This document shows, piece by piece, positions 1 through 10,293 of a stretch of 64,000 nucleotides of DNA. The first letter of the stretch is position 1; each line of letters begins with the position of its first letter. The translations under genes were made by a program, and so were the position numbers. This stretch comes from Lysobacter enzymogenes. GTDB lineage: Bacteria; Pseudomonadota; Gammaproteobacteria; Xanthomonadales; Xanthomonadaceae. The notes beneath the pieces are model-generated. The model was not told the origin of the DNA, did not search any database, and was given only the letters and a program-made list of their open reading frames with translations. The stretch spans positions 3,534,001 to 3,598,000 of the forward strand of contig NZ_CP067396.1 of assembly GCF_023617245.1 (NCBI RefSeq), written 5' to 3'.

Positions 1-40
1 CGATGGCGAGCAGGATGGACTTGGAGATTGCGGGTTCCAT
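1..40 (-). CDS. nuoL: NADH-quinone oxidoreductase subunit L, N-terminal fragment
   Basis: The first 13 codons of a minus-strand gene run off the left edge, reading MEPAISKSILLAI from an ATG at 40. The gene starts 6 nt after the nuoK stop. NuoL is the large antiporter-like proton-pumping membrane subunit of complex I, and its place directly after nuoK is the standard nuo order. Identity rests on position and a short hydrophobic start only. Confidence 0.75.
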   Translation of the reverse strand, partial: MEPAISKSILLAI

Positions 41-46
41 GCCGGA

Positions 47-373
47 TCAGCCCTTCATCGAGTCGATTTCGGCGACGTTGATCGTGCGCCGGTTGCGGAA
101 CAGCGTGACCAGGATGGCCAGGCCGATGGCGGCCTCGGCCGCGGCCACGGTCAGGATGAAGAACACGAACACCTGACCGGCCGGATCGGCCAGCTGGCGC
201 GAGAACGCGACGAAGTTGATGTTGACCGCGAGCAGCATCAGCTCGATCGACATCAGCAGCACGATCACGTTCTTGCGGTTGAGGAAGATGCCGGCGACGC
301 TGATGCAGAACAGCACCGCGCCCAGGGCGAGGAAGTGGCCGAGGGCGAGGCCCGACCCGAAGAATTCGCTCAC
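47..373 (-). CDS. nuoK: NADH-quinone oxidoreductase subunit K
   Basis: Small membrane subunit of the proton-translocating arm of complex I, 108 aa (the family is usually about 100). Three hydrophobic segments are visible, with the family stretch NVIVLLMSIELMLLAVN carrying the buried glutamate of helix 2 and a second glutamate in AAAEAAIGLAILV. I chose the GTG start at 373 because it overlaps the nuoJ stop as GTGA, which implies translational coupling. The reading frame stays open far upstream of this point, but that stretch is antisense-like noise lying under nuoJ. Part of the nuo operon. Confidence 0.9.
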   Translation of the reverse strand: MSEFFGSGLALGHFLALGAVLFCISVAGIFLNRKNVIVLLMSIELMLLAVNINFVAFSRQLADPAGQVFVFFILTVAAAEAAIGLAILVTLFRNRRTINVAEIDSMKG

Positions 374-1011
374 GGCTTGGCCTCCTGCGCTGCGTCGGCC
401 GGCGCCGGTTCGGCGGCGACGGGCTTCACGGCGTCCATCTTGATCATGCGGATGCGGTCGCTGGCGCGCACGCGCGCCTGCTCGCTCGGGTTCTGGTGCT
501 TGGCGCCCGGGCGGCGGCGCAGGGTCAGCATGACCGCGGCGATCACCGCCACGGTCAGGATCACCGCGGCGATCTCGAACGGCAGCAGGAAGTCGGTGAA
601 CAGCGCGGTCGCCAGCCACTTGGTGTTGGAGCCGCCGGACGCGTCGGCGGTCAGCGGCGCGGCGAGCGACGCCTTGACCCCGATCAGGGTGATCATCTCC
701 ACCAGCATCACCACCGCGACCAGCAGGCCGACCGGCAGGTAGCGCACGTAGCCCTCGCGCAGCGGGGCGACGTCGATGTCGAGCATCATCACCACGAACA
801 GGAACAAGACCATCACCGCGCCGACGTAGACCAGGATCAGGGCCACGCCGAGGAACTCGGCGCCGGCGATGATCCACACGCAGGCAACCGAGAAGAAGGT
901 CAGCACCAGGCTGAGCGCGGCATGGACCGGGTTCTTGACGCTGATCACGGCCACGGCCGAAAGCGTGGCCATGGCGGCGAAGACGAAGAAGGCGATCTGG
1001 GCGAGATCCAT
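370..1011 (-). CDS. nuoJ: NADH-quinone oxidoreductase subunit J
   Basis: Membrane subunit of complex I, 213 aa, with about five hydrophobic helices in the first 170 residues. The segment VALILVYVGAVMVLFLFVVMM around residues 55-75 is the conserved pi-bulge helix of the ND6 family. The C-terminal 40 residues are charged and Ala/Pro-rich, probably cytoplasmic and variable. The stop overlaps the nuoK start. The ATG at 1011 lies 9 nt after the nuoI stop. Confidence 0.93.
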   Translation of the reverse strand: MDLAQIAFFVFAAMATLSAVAVISVKNPVHAALSLVLTFFSVACVWIIAGAEFLGVALILVYVGAVMVLFLFVVMMLDIDVAPLREGYVRYLPVGLLVAVVMLVEMITLIGVKASLAAPLTADASGGSNTKWLATALFTDFLLPFEIAAVILTVAVIAAVMLTLRRRPGAKHQNPSEQARVRASDRIRMIKMDAVKPVAAEPAPADAAQEAKP

Positions 1012-1020
1012 GTCGTGTAC

Positions 1021-1509
1021 TCAGCGGAAGGCGGCGTCGGCGGCGCGGCGCTCGGCGATCTCGGTCTCGAGACGGTCGCCGATCGCCAACAGCTGCGGCT
1101 TGGTGACGATGTTCTGTCCGCGCTGGTCGAAGTGGTACTCGTGGATGTGGGTCTCCACGATCGAGTCGACCGGGCAGGATTCCTCGCAGAACCCGCAGAA
1201 GATGCACTTGAACAGGTCGATGTCGTAGCGGGTCGTGCGGCGGGTGCCGTCGGCGCGCTTCTCCGAATCGATGGTGATCGCCAGCGCCGGGCACACCGCC
1301 TCGCACAGCTTGCAGGCGATGCAGCGCTCTTCGCCGTTGGGATAGCGGCGCAGCGCGTGCACGCCGCGGAAGCGCGGCGACTGCGGCGTCTTCTCCATCG
1401 GGTACATCAGCGTGTACTTGGGCTTGAACAGGTACTTGAGCGTCAGCCCAAGGCCCTGCGCGAGCTCGATCAGGAGCAGGCTCTTGAAATAGGAAACGAT
1501 GCGATTCAT
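1021..1509 (-). CDS. nuoI: NADH-quinone oxidoreductase subunit I (two 4Fe-4S clusters)
   Basis: Ferredoxin-like peripheral-arm subunit, 162 aa, that passes electrons towards the quinone site. Two complete cluster motifs are visible: CIACKLCEAVCP (Cys63, 66, 69, 73) and CIFCGFCEESCP (Cys102, 105, 108, 112). Each fourth Cys sits in the partner cluster in the usual crossed arrangement. The N-terminal amphipathic stretch (residues 1-30) fits membrane-surface docking. It lies 13 nt after nuoH. Confidence 0.96.
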   Translation of the reverse strand: MNRIVSYFKSLLLIELAQGLGLTLKYLFKPKYTLMYPMEKTPQSPRFRGVHALRRYPNGEERCIACKLCEAVCPALAITIDSEKRADGTRRTTRYDIDLFKCIFCGFCEESCPVDSIVETHIHEYHFDQRGQNIVTKPQLLAIGDRLETEIAERRAADAAFR

Positions 1510-1522
1510 GAGTTGCTCCGCC

Positions 1523-2599
1523 TCACTGTCCCGGCAGGAAGACGCCGTAATACGACATCAACGCGACCACGACGATCCAGGCGATGGTCAGGGGGATGAA
1601 CACCTTCCAGCCCAGACGCATGATCTGGTCGTAGCGATAGCGCGGGAAGGAGGCGCGGAACCAGATGAAGCAGCTGGCGAAGAAGAACACCTTCGCGAGC
1701 AGCCACCACCAGCCGTCGACCGACAGGAACGGAATGCCGAGGCCCTGGAACGGGCTCAGCCAGCCGCCGAGGAAGAAGATCGCGGTCAGGAAGCTGATCA
1801 GGATCATGTTCGCGTATTCGGCGAGGAAGAACAGCGCGAACGCCGAACCCGAATACTCGACCATGTGGCCGGCCACGATCTCCGACTCGCCCTCGACCAC
1901 GTCGAACGGCGCGCGGTTGGTCTCGGCCACGCCGGAAATGAAGTAGACGACGAACAGCGGCAGCATCGGCAGCGCGAACCACTCCAGCGCGCCGGCGTTG
2001 CCCGACTGGGCCATGACGATGTCGGTGAGGTTGAGGCTGCCGGCGCCGACCATCACGCCGACCATGGCGAAACCCATCGCGATCTCGTACGACACCACCT
2101 GCGCGGCGGCGCGCATCGCGCCGAGGAAGGCGTACTTCGAGTTCGAGGCCCAACCGGCGAGGATGATGCCGTACACGCCCAGCGAGGTCATCGCCAGCAG
2201 GTACAGCAGGCCGGCGTTGGCGTTGGACAGCACCAGCTTGGCATCGAACGGCACCACCGCCCAGGCCGCGAACGCCGGCGCCAGGGTCAGCAACGGCGCC
2301 AGCTTGTACAGGAAGGACTCGGCCTTGGCCGGCTGGATCACTTCCTTGAACAGCAGTTTGAACACGTCGGCGAAGGCCTGCAGGATGCCCATGCCGACGT
2401 ACATCGGCCCGTGGCGCACGTGCATCCAGCCGATCAGCTTGCGCTCCCAGACCACGTAGAAGGCCACGGTGATGATCACCGGCATCGCGATCAGCAGGAT
2501 CTTCAGCACGATCCACAGCACCGCGCCGACCATGCCCAGCGACAGGAACCAGTTGTGCAGCGGGTCGACCAGCTGGGTCATGAACATTCCGTCCGTCAT
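1523..2599 (-). CDS. nuoH: NADH-quinone oxidoreductase subunit H
   Basis: Membrane subunit that lines the quinone tunnel and links the hydrophilic and membrane arms, 358 aa with about eight hydrophobic helices. The family loop WERKLIGWMHVRHGP (around residues 50-64) and the segment AETNRAPFDVVEGESEIVAG (around 225-245) with its acidic cluster are both present. The first ATG (2599) is 3 nt after the nuoG stop; an in-frame ATG four codons later is an alternative start. Confidence 0.95.
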   Translation of the reverse strand: MTDGMFMTQLVDPLHNWFLSLGMVGAVLWIVLKILLIAMPVIITVAFYVVWERKLIGWMHVRHGPMYVGMGILQAFADVFKLLFKEVIQPAKAESFLYKLAPLLTLAPAFAAWAVVPFDAKLVLSNANAGLLYLLAMTSLGVYGIILAGWASNSKYAFLGAMRAAAQVVSYEIAMGFAMVGVMVGAGSLNLTDIVMAQSGNAGALEWFALPMLPLFVVYFISGVAETNRAPFDVVEGESEIVAGHMVEYSGSAFALFFLAEYANMILISFLTAIFFLGGWLSPFQGLGIPFLSVDGWWWLLAKVFFFASCFIWFRASFPRYRYDQIMRLGWKVFIPLTIAWIVVVALMSYYGVFLPGQ

Positions 2600-2602
2600 G
2601 GC

Positions 2603-4849
2603 TTAGGCCCTCCCCGCCTGCACGCGGCCCGCGCCGAGCGGCGCGGTGGCGCCGTGGCCGCTTTCGATCCATACCGTGCCCGGCGCGACCTTGGCGCTGA
2701 TCGCGACCGGCAGGGTCGCGGTGCCGGCGCCGGCGCCGAACTTGCCGACCATGCCGTCGCCGAAACCCAGCGCGGCGGCGTCGGCCGGATTGAGCACGGC
2801 GCGCGGTTCGAGATTGAGCGGGTGCGACTGCAGCGCGGGCGCGCGGCGCACGGTGGCGTCGCTGCGGTAGATCGCGGTGGAGACCGCGAGCTCAAGACCG
2901 CCCTCGCCCGCCACGCTCGGCGCGCGGCCGGCGGCCGGCGTCACCGCGCGCGGCGCGATGCTCGCGCGCAGGCCGGCGAAGTCGGTGAACTCGAAGCCGC
3001 TGGCGCCGAGTTCGCCGCCGAGCGCGCGCAACACGCGCCAACCGGCGCGGGCCAGGCCCGGCAACTTGCCGCCGGCGATGGCCTGCTGGTCGCGGCCGTC
3101 GAGGTTGGTCAGGGTCGCGTCGATTTCCGGCAGCAGCGCGATCGGCAGGATCACGTCGGCCACGGCCTTGGTCGAGCGGCAGGCGTAATGGCTGAAGGCC
3201 ACCACCTGGGCCGCGCCGAGCGCGCGCAGCGCGCTTTCGGTGTCGGCGAAATCCAGGCCCGGCTCGATGCCGTAGACGATGTAGGCGCCGCGCGCGTCGC
3301 TGAGCATCGCGCCGGCGTCGCGCGCCGTCGGCAGCACGCCGTGGCGGGCCAGACCGACCGCGTTGGCGCCCTGCGGGATGCGGCACAGCTTGGCGCCGGT
3401 GGCCTCGGCGAAGGCCTGGGCCGCGGCGCGGATCGCGGCCGCGTACGGGCCGTTCTCGGCCACGCCGCCGACGATCAGCGCGACATGGTTGCCGGCCTTG
3501 GCGATCTCGCGCAGCGCGTCGTCGCCGAGCGCGGCGGCGAGCTGCGACGGCGCGACGATGCGCTTGCTGGTCAGGTCGAAGGTGAAATCGAAGTCGACCG
3601 GATTGACCGCGTGCACCTTGGCGCCGCGGGTGTAGGCCTTGCGCACGCGCTGCTGCACCAGCGGCAGTTCGTGGCGCAGGTTGCTGCCGACCACGATCAC
3701 CACGTCGGCCTGCTCGATCTCGGCGACCGGCATGGCGAAGGTTTCGGCCACGGCGGCGTCGGACAGGTCGTGCTGCGAGATGCGGTGATCGATATTGCCG
3801 GTGCCCAGCGCTTCGGCCAGACGCGCCAGCAGCGCGCCCTCTTCGTTCGACGTCGCCGGGTGCGCGAGCACGCCGAGGTTGTCGCCGCCGTTGTCGCGCA
3901 GGATCTTGGCGGCACGGCTCAGCGCCTCTTCCCAGGAGGCTTCGCGCCACTCGCCGTTGTCCTTCAGCAGCGGACGCTGGGCGCGGTCTTCCGCGTACAG
4001 GCCCTGGTGCGAATAGCGGTCGCGGTCCGACAGCCAGCACTCGTTGACCGCTTCGTTGTCGCGCGGCACGGTGCGCAGCACGTCGCCGCGGCGCACGTGC
4101 AGGAACAGGTTGCTGCCGAGCGCGTCGTGGTAACCCAGCGACTCGCGCGCGGTCAGTTCCCACGGACGCGCCTTGAACTGGAACACCTTGTTGGTCAGCG
4201 CGCCGACCGGGCACACGTCGATGACGTTGCCCGACAGCTCGGTGGTCAGCGGCTTGCCGTCGAAGGTGCCGATCTGCAGGTTCTCGCCGCGGTACATGCC
4301 GCCGAGCTCGTAGGTGCCGGCGATTTCCGCGGTGAAGCGCACGCAGCGGGTGCACTGGATGCAGCGGGTCATCTCTGTGGCGACCAGCGGACCGATGTCC
4401 TCGTCCGGCACCACGCGCTTGCGTTCGGCGTAACGGCTGACCGAACGGCCGTAGCCCATCGACACGTCCTGCAGCTCGCACTCGCCGCCCTGGTCGCAGA
4501 TCGGGCAATCCAGCGGGTGGTTGGCGAGCAGGAACTCCATCACGTTGCGCTGCGACTTCAGCGCGCGCTCGTTGCGGGTGAACACCTTCAGCCCGTCCAT
4601 CACCGGCGTGGCGCAGGCCGGCGACGGCTTCGGTGCGGCGCGGCCGCCGACCTCGGTGTCGACCAGGCACATGCGGCAGTTGGCGGCGATCGCCAGCTTG
4701 TCGTGGTAGCAGAAACGCGGGATCGGAATGCCGGCCTTGTCGGCGGCATGGATGATCATCGAATTCTTCGGCGCGGCCATCTCGACGCCGTCGATGAAGA
4801 CGGTGACGTGGTCGGGCGGCAGATTCGGATTTACGGGTTGAGCGCTCAC
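2603..4849 (-). CDS. nuoG: NADH-quinone oxidoreductase subunit G
   Basis: Largest peripheral subunit of complex I, 748 aa. The N-terminal ferredoxin domain carries [2Fe-2S] cysteines (FCYHDK, NCRMC, PAC). Next come the HxxxCxxCxxxxxC-type cluster in HPLDCPICDQGGEC and a 4Fe-4S set, CIQCTRC with VCPVGAL. The rest is the molybdopterin-oxidoreductase-like fold. The start is GTG at 4849. An unusual 103-nt gap with two hairpins separates it from nuoF, whereas most other nuo junctions are nearly touching or overlapping. Confidence 0.95.
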   Translation of the reverse strand: MSAQPVNPNLPPDHVTVFIDGVEMAAPKNSMIIHAADKAGIPIPRFCYHDKLAIAANCRMCLVDTEVGGRAAPKPSPACATPVMDGLKVFTRNERALKSQRNVMEFLLANHPLDCPICDQGGECELQDVSMGYGRSVSRYAERKRVVPDEDIGPLVATEMTRCIQCTRCVRFTAEIAGTYELGGMYRGENLQIGTFDGKPLTTELSGNVIDVCPVGALTNKVFQFKARPWELTARESLGYHDALGSNLFLHVRRGDVLRTVPRDNEAVNECWLSDRDRYSHQGLYAEDRAQRPLLKDNGEWREASWEEALSRAAKILRDNGGDNLGVLAHPATSNEEGALLARLAEALGTGNIDHRISQHDLSDAAVAETFAMPVAEIEQADVVIVVGSNLRHELPLVQQRVRKAYTRGAKVHAVNPVDFDFTFDLTSKRIVAPSQLAAALGDDALREIAKAGNHVALIVGGVAENGPYAAAIRAAAQAFAEATGAKLCRIPQGANAVGLARHGVLPTARDAGAMLSDARGAYIVYGIEPGLDFADTESALRALGAAQVVAFSHYACRSTKAVADVILPIALLPEIDATLTNLDGRDQQAIAGGKLPGLARAGWRVLRALGGELGASGFEFTDFAGLRASIAPRAVTPAAGRAPSVAGEGGLELAVSTAIYRSDATVRRAPALQSHPLNLEPRAVLNPADAAALGFGDGMVGKFGAGAGTATLPVAISAKVAPGTVWIESGHGATAPLGAGRVQAGRA

Positions 4850-4878
4850 AGCGAGCCCCTCATCGAAGCGTCGGACAA

Positions 4879-4929
4879 GCCCCTTGAGTCAAGGGGCGCA
4901 TTGTTCCGGCGCGCGGCGCGGGAACAATG
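4879..4929. repeat. Two inverted repeats in the nuoF-nuoG gap
   Basis: Two perfect palindromes lie back to back inside the nuo operon. The first has 9-bp arms at 4879-4887 and 4889-4897 (core GCCCCTTGA). The second has 9-bp arms at 4899-4907 and 4921-4929 (CATTGTTCC). On the transcribed minus strand they would form two hairpins before nuoG. Neither is followed by a T-run, so neither is a standard terminator. Confidence 0.6.
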
Positions 4930-4952
4930 GGGGATGTGGAAGGACAACGCGC

Positions 4953-6323
<1,371 letters not shown>

Positions 6324-6334
6324 CTCGCCCGACC

Positions 6335-6862
6335 TCACTTCAGACCGTCGAGCAGCTCGTCGACTTTCGCCGCGTCGAGCTTCTCGTGGTAATGACCGTT
6401 GACGACGACCACCGGCGCGCCGCAGCACGCGGCCAGGCATTCTTCCTCGCGCTTGAGGAAGACCCGGCCGTCGGCGGTGGATTCGCCGAGCTTGCAGCCC
6501 AGCTTCTTCTCGGCGTGCGCGACCAGGTCCTGCGCGCCGTTGAGCCAGCAGCTGATGTTGGTGCAGAAGGCGACGTTGTTGCGGCCGACCTTCTCGGTCT
6601 CGAACATCGAATAGAAGCTCGCCACCTCGTACGCCCACACCGGCGGCAGGCTCAGGTACTTGGCCACCGCGGCGATCAGCTCGTCGGTCAGCCAACCGCC
6701 GTTCTGCTCCTGCGCCGCGTGCAGGCCCTGCAGCACCGCCGAACGCTTGCGCTCCGGCGGGAACTTGGTCAGCCAGTGATCGATGTGCGCGCGCGTCGCA
6801 TCGGACAACGCCACCATCGGATCGACGTGCTGTGCGGCCTCGAAATTGCCTGTCGCCTTCAT
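6335..6862 (-). CDS. nuoE: NADH-quinone oxidoreductase subunit E (2Fe-2S)
   Basis: Thioredoxin-fold [2Fe-2S] subunit (cluster N1a) that pairs with NuoF, 175 aa. Ligands are visible as CTNISC in the middle of the protein and CLAACCGAP near residue 140. The ATG at 6862 is preceded on the minus strand by a purine-rich stretch (AGGAAAGAAGAA) that would serve as ribosome binding site. Confidence 0.94.
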   Translation of the reverse strand: MKATGNFEAAQHVDPMVALSDATRAHIDHWLTKFPPERKRSAVLQGLHAAQEQNGGWLTDELIAAVAKYLSLPPVWAYEVASFYSMFETEKVGRNNVAFCTNISCWLNGAQDLVAHAEKKLGCKLGESTADGRVFLKREEECLAACCGAPVVVVNGHYHEKLDAAKVDELLDGLK

Positions 6863-6929
6863 TTCTTCTTTCCTCTGCGACCGCGCGCCCCCGGCGCCCG
6901 GTCTGGGACAAACCTTCAGTGCGGCGAGA

Positions 6930-8240
6930 TCAGCGATCGATCTCGCCGAACACGATGTCGTAGGTGCCGATCATCGCCACCACGTCGGCCAGCATGTGGC
7001 CCTTGACGACCTCGTCCATCGACGAGAGGTGGGCGAAGCCCGGCGCGCGCAGCTTCACCCGGAACGGCTTGTTGGCGCCGTCGGAGACCAGGTAGCAGCC
7101 GAATTCGCCCTTGGGGGCTTCCACGGCGCAGTAGGTCTCGCCGGCCGGCACGCAATAGCCTTCCGAGAACAGCTTGAAGTGGTGGATCAGCGCTTCCATG
7201 TCGTCCTTCATCTCCTCGCGCTTGGGCGGGGCGACCTTGAAGTTGTCGACGATCACGGGGCCGGGGTTGGCGCGCAGCCACTTCACGCACTGCTTGATGA
7301 TGCGGGTGGATTCGCGCATCTCGGCCACGCGCACCAGGTAGCGGTCGTAGCAGTCGCCGTTGACGCCGACCGGAATGTCGAAATCGACCTCCGCGTACTT
7401 GGCGTAGGGCTGCTTCTTGCGCAGGTCCCAGGCGATGCCGGAGCCGCGGATCATCGGGCCGGTCATGCCCCAGGCCAGGGCCTGTTCGGGCGAGACCACG
7501 CCGATGCCGACGGTGCGCTGCTTCCAGATGCGGTTTTCGGTCAGCAGGGTTTCGTATTCGTCGACGCGCTTGGGGAAGTCGTCGGCGAACGCGTCCAGGT
7601 AATCGAGCATCGAGCCTTCGCGCCACTCGTTGAAGCGCTTGAGGCCGGCGCCCTTCTTCCAGGGCGATTCCTTGTACTTCGGCATCCGGTCCGGCAGGTC
7701 GCGATAGACGCCGCCGGGACGGTAGTAGGCCGCGTGCATGCGCGCGCCGGAGACCGCCTCGTAGCAGTCCATCAGCTCTTCGCGCTCGCGGAAGGCGTAC
7801 AGGAACACCGCCATCGCGCCCAGGTCGAGCGCGTTGGAACCGATCCACATCAAGTGGTTCAGGATGCGGGTGATCTCGTCGAACATCGTGCGGATGTACT
7901 GCGCGCGCACCGGCGCCTCGATCCCCAGCAGGGTCTCGATCGCGCGCACGTACGCGTGCTCGTTGCACATCATCGACACGTAGTCGAGCCGGTCCATGTA
8001 GCCGATCGACTGGTTGAACGGCTTGGACTCGGCGAGCTTCTCGGTGCCGCGGTGGAGCAGGCCGATGTGCGGATCGGCGCGCTGCACGACTTCGCCGTCC
8101 ATCTCCAGGATCAGGCGCAGCACGCCGTGCGCGGCCGGATGCTGGGGACCGAAGTTGAAGGTGTAATTGCGGATCTCGGCGTTGTTGAGGCCGGAGGTGT
8201 TGAGGTTCACCAAGGGCATGTCGCTGGCGGGATTGCTCAT
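6930..8240 (-). CDS. nuoD: NADH-quinone oxidoreductase subunit D
   Basis: The 49-kDa subunit of complex I, which builds the quinone pocket at the N2 cluster, 436 aa. It shows the NiFe-hydrogenase-like fold signatures FGPQHPAAHGVLRL (quinone-site His) near residue 30 and TENRIWKQRTVGIG further on. The ATG at 8240 lies 1 nt past the nuoC stop. It is followed by a short gap (about 67 nt) before nuoE. Confidence 0.95.
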   Translation of the reverse strand: MSNPASDMPLVNLNTSGLNNAEIRNYTFNFGPQHPAAHGVLRLILEMDGEVVQRADPHIGLLHRGTEKLAESKPFNQSIGYMDRLDYVSMMCNEHAYVRAIETLLGIEAPVRAQYIRTMFDEITRILNHLMWIGSNALDLGAMAVFLYAFREREELMDCYEAVSGARMHAAYYRPGGVYRDLPDRMPKYKESPWKKGAGLKRFNEWREGSMLDYLDAFADDFPKRVDEYETLLTENRIWKQRTVGIGVVSPEQALAWGMTGPMIRGSGIAWDLRKKQPYAKYAEVDFDIPVGVNGDCYDRYLVRVAEMRESTRIIKQCVKWLRANPGPVIVDNFKVAPPKREEMKDDMEALIHHFKLFSEGYCVPAGETYCAVEAPKGEFGCYLVSDGANKPFRVKLRAPGFAHLSSMDEVVKGHMLADVVAMIGTYDIVFGEIDR

Positions 8241-8241
8241 C

Positions 8242-8961
8242 TCACTTCACCTCGCGCTGCGACTGCTCGCCCTGCGCGGTCTGGTAGCGCGCGTCCTCGC
8301 GGATCACGCGCGGCACGCCGACGCGCGGCTCGATCGACACCGGCTCGTACACCACCCGGCGCTTGTCGGCGTCGTAGCGCACTTCGACGTTGCCGATCAG
8401 CGGGAAGTCCTTGCGGAACGGATGGCCGACGAAACCGTAGTCGGTGAGGATGCGGCGCAGGTCCGGGTGGCCTTCGAAGACGATGCCGTACAGGTCGAAG
8501 GCCTCGCGCTCGAACCAGTTGACGCCCGGGTGCACCGAGGTCAGCGAGGGCACCACCGGCAGGTCGTCGTTCGGCGCGAACGTCTTCAGGCGCACGCGCG
8601 CGTTGTGCTGGTACGACAGCAGGTGCGCGACCGCGGCGAAGCGGCGCGCGGGCTTGGCGTCCTCGGCGCCGTTGGGTTCTTCGCCCCAACGGAAACGGCC
8701 GGCGCTCTTGCCTTCCACGCCGCGCGAGAAGCCTTCCGAGGACACGTCGGTGTCCCACTCGTCGCTGCCGTAGGTCAGGTAGTCCACGCCGCTGACGTCG
8801 ACGCACTGCTCGAAGCCGAGTTCGTCGCGCAATGCGCGCGCGGCGTCGAGCCACTGGTCGTGGGCGACCTCCAAAGTAATTTCGCCGCGCGGTTGCGCGA
8901 CGACGATGGTGGCCTGCGGGAAGCGCGCGTCCAGGCGCTGGGCGAGATCGGCGGGGCTCAT
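8242..8961 (-). CDS. nuoC: NADH-quinone oxidoreductase subunit C
   Basis: The 30-kDa peripheral subunit, 239 aa, with no cofactor of its own. The family block WFEREAFDLYGIVFEGHPDLRR lies near residues 155-176, followed by DYGFVGHPFRKDFP. NuoC and NuoD are separate genes here, unlike the NuoCD fusion of Escherichia coli. The ATG at 8961 overlaps the nuoB stop (ATGA). Confidence 0.95.
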   Translation of the reverse strand: MSPADLAQRLDARFPQATIVVAQPRGEITLEVAHDQWLDAARALRDELGFEQCVDVSGVDYLTYGSDEWDTDVSSEGFSRGVEGKSAGRFRWGEEPNGAEDAKPARRFAAVAHLLSYQHNARVRLKTFAPNDDLPVVPSLTSVHPGVNWFEREAFDLYGIVFEGHPDLRRILTDYGFVGHPFRKDFPLIGNVEVRYDADKRRVVYEPVSIEPRVGVPRVIREDARYQTAQGEQSQREVK

Positions 8962-9533
8962 TCGCGCACACCCTGCTTGGCGTCGCCGAAGTTGGTGCCG
9001 CGGCGGATCTTGCGCTGCAGCTGCAGGATGCCGTAGACCAGCGCCTCGGCGGTCGGCGGGCAGCCCGGGACGTAGACGTCGACCGGCACCACGCGGTCGC
9101 AACCGCGCACCACCGCATAGGAATAGTGGTAGTAGCCGCCGCCGTTGGCGCAGCTGCCCATCGAGATGACCCACTTCGGGTCGGGCATCTGGTCGTAGAC
9201 CTTGCGCAGCGCCGGGGCCATCTTGTTGACCAGGGTGCCGGCCACGATCATCACGTCGGACTGGCGCGGCGACGGGCGGAACACCACGCCGTAGCGGTCC
9301 AGGTCCAGGCGCGCGGCGCCGGCGTGCATCATCTCGACCGCGCAGCAGGCCAGGCCGAAGGTCATCGGCCACATCGAGCCGGTGCGCGCCCAGTTCCACA
9401 GGGTGTCGAGGTTGGTGGTGACGAAACCCTGCTGCAGCAGCGGGTTCTCGCCCTCGGGGCGCAGGATGTCGTCCAGGCGGCCTTCCGGCAACGGGTTGTG
9501 CATCAACCCGGACACGGTTTGGATCACTCCCAT
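8958..9533 (-). CDS. nuoB: NADH-quinone oxidoreductase subunit B (N2 cluster)
   Basis: Carries the terminal 4Fe-4S cluster N2 that reduces quinone, 191 aa. The tandem cysteines are in FGLACCAVEMMH, and the other ligands are in MGSCANGG and YVPGCPPTAE. The ATG at 9533 is chosen because the protein then begins MGVIQTVSG like other family members; the gene overlaps nuoA by 10 nt. Confidence 0.95.
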   Translation of the reverse strand: MGVIQTVSGLMHNPLPEGRLDDILRPEGENPLLQQGFVTTNLDTLWNWARTGSMWPMTFGLACCAVEMMHAGAARLDLDRYGVVFRPSPRQSDVMIVAGTLVNKMAPALRKVYDQMPDPKWVISMGSCANGGGYYHYSYAVVRGCDRVVPVDVYVPGCPPTAEALVYGILQLQRKIRRGTNFGDAKQGVRE

Positions 9534-9880
9534 TCGAGCGCTCCCTTCTTCCAGACGTAAACGAAGCCGAGCAGGAGCATGCTGGCGAAAATGCCCATCT
9601 CGATCAGGCCGACCACGCCGAGATCTCGGAACACGGTGGCCCAGGGCACGATGAAGATGATTTCCAGATCGAAGATGATGAACTGGATGGCGATCAGGTA
9701 GTAGCGCACGTCGAACTGCATGCGCGCGTCTTCGAAGGCCTCGAAGCCGCATTCGTACGGAGACAGTTTCTCCGCGGTCGGGCGCTTGGGCCCGAGCACA
9801 TTGCCTACTACCAACAGGGCGACGCCGATACCGCTGGCGACGATCAGGAACAACAGAGTCGGCAGGTATTCGGCCAGCAC
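9524..9880 (-). CDS. nuoA: NADH-quinone oxidoreductase subunit A
   Basis: First gene of the nuo operon: a 118-aa membrane subunit with three hydrophobic helices (around residues 7-27, 62-82 and 90-110). The conserved loop SPYECGFEAFEDARMQFDVR is present, including the Cys of the ND3 loop. Any nuo promoter should lie in the 200 bases between this gene and the tRNA. No consensus site was clear to me there. Confidence 0.94.
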   Translation of the reverse strand: MLAEYLPTLLFLIVASGIGVALLVVGNVLGPKRPTAEKLSPYECGFEAFEDARMQFDVRYYLIAIQFIIFDLEIIFIVPWATVFRDLGVVGLIEMGIFASMLLLGFVYVWKKGALEWE

Positions 9881-10088
9881 GCGGTGTTCTCTCGGCTACT
9901 TGTTCGGCTACATGGGCGCGCATGGTTGCGCGATCCCTTGGCTTGGCGCCGCGGCGCCCAGTCGTTCGGACGCGCGGAGCGGCCCGCCGTGCGTGCCGCA
10001 CCTGCGTACCGTGGTGCGAATTGCTGTCTTGCTTGTCTACTGCTGTCTAGAGCATCGACATCGGACTTGGATGCTGCTGGGTTGGATG

Positions 10089-10173
10089 TGGTGCCCAAAG
10101 GGGGACTCGAACCCCCACGACCTAAGTCGCTACCACCTCAAGGTAGTGCGTCTACCAATTCCGCCATCTGGGC
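10089..10173 (-). tRNA. tRNA-Leu (GAG)
   Basis: The minus strand gives an 85-nt tRNA with an encoded CCA end (TGG on the plus strand at 10089-10091). Acceptor GCCCAGA pairs with TTTGGGC through one G-U. The anticodon stem CTACC/GGTAG encloses loop TTGAGGT, giving anticodon GAG. A long leucine-type variable arm and the TTCGAGTCC T-loop are present. The order secG then tRNA-Leu(GAG) is also seen in E. coli (secG-leuU), which supports the anticodon call. Confidence 0.95.
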
Positions 10174-10293
10174 ACTGCCAACCTACTTCCGCCATCCTGG
10201 CCCGGCGTTGCGGGGAACCCGCGCCGCCCTAGGTCATCGCTGACCTGCCCTGCCGTCCGGGCGGGGCTGAAACTCTATTTTAACCTGTTTATC

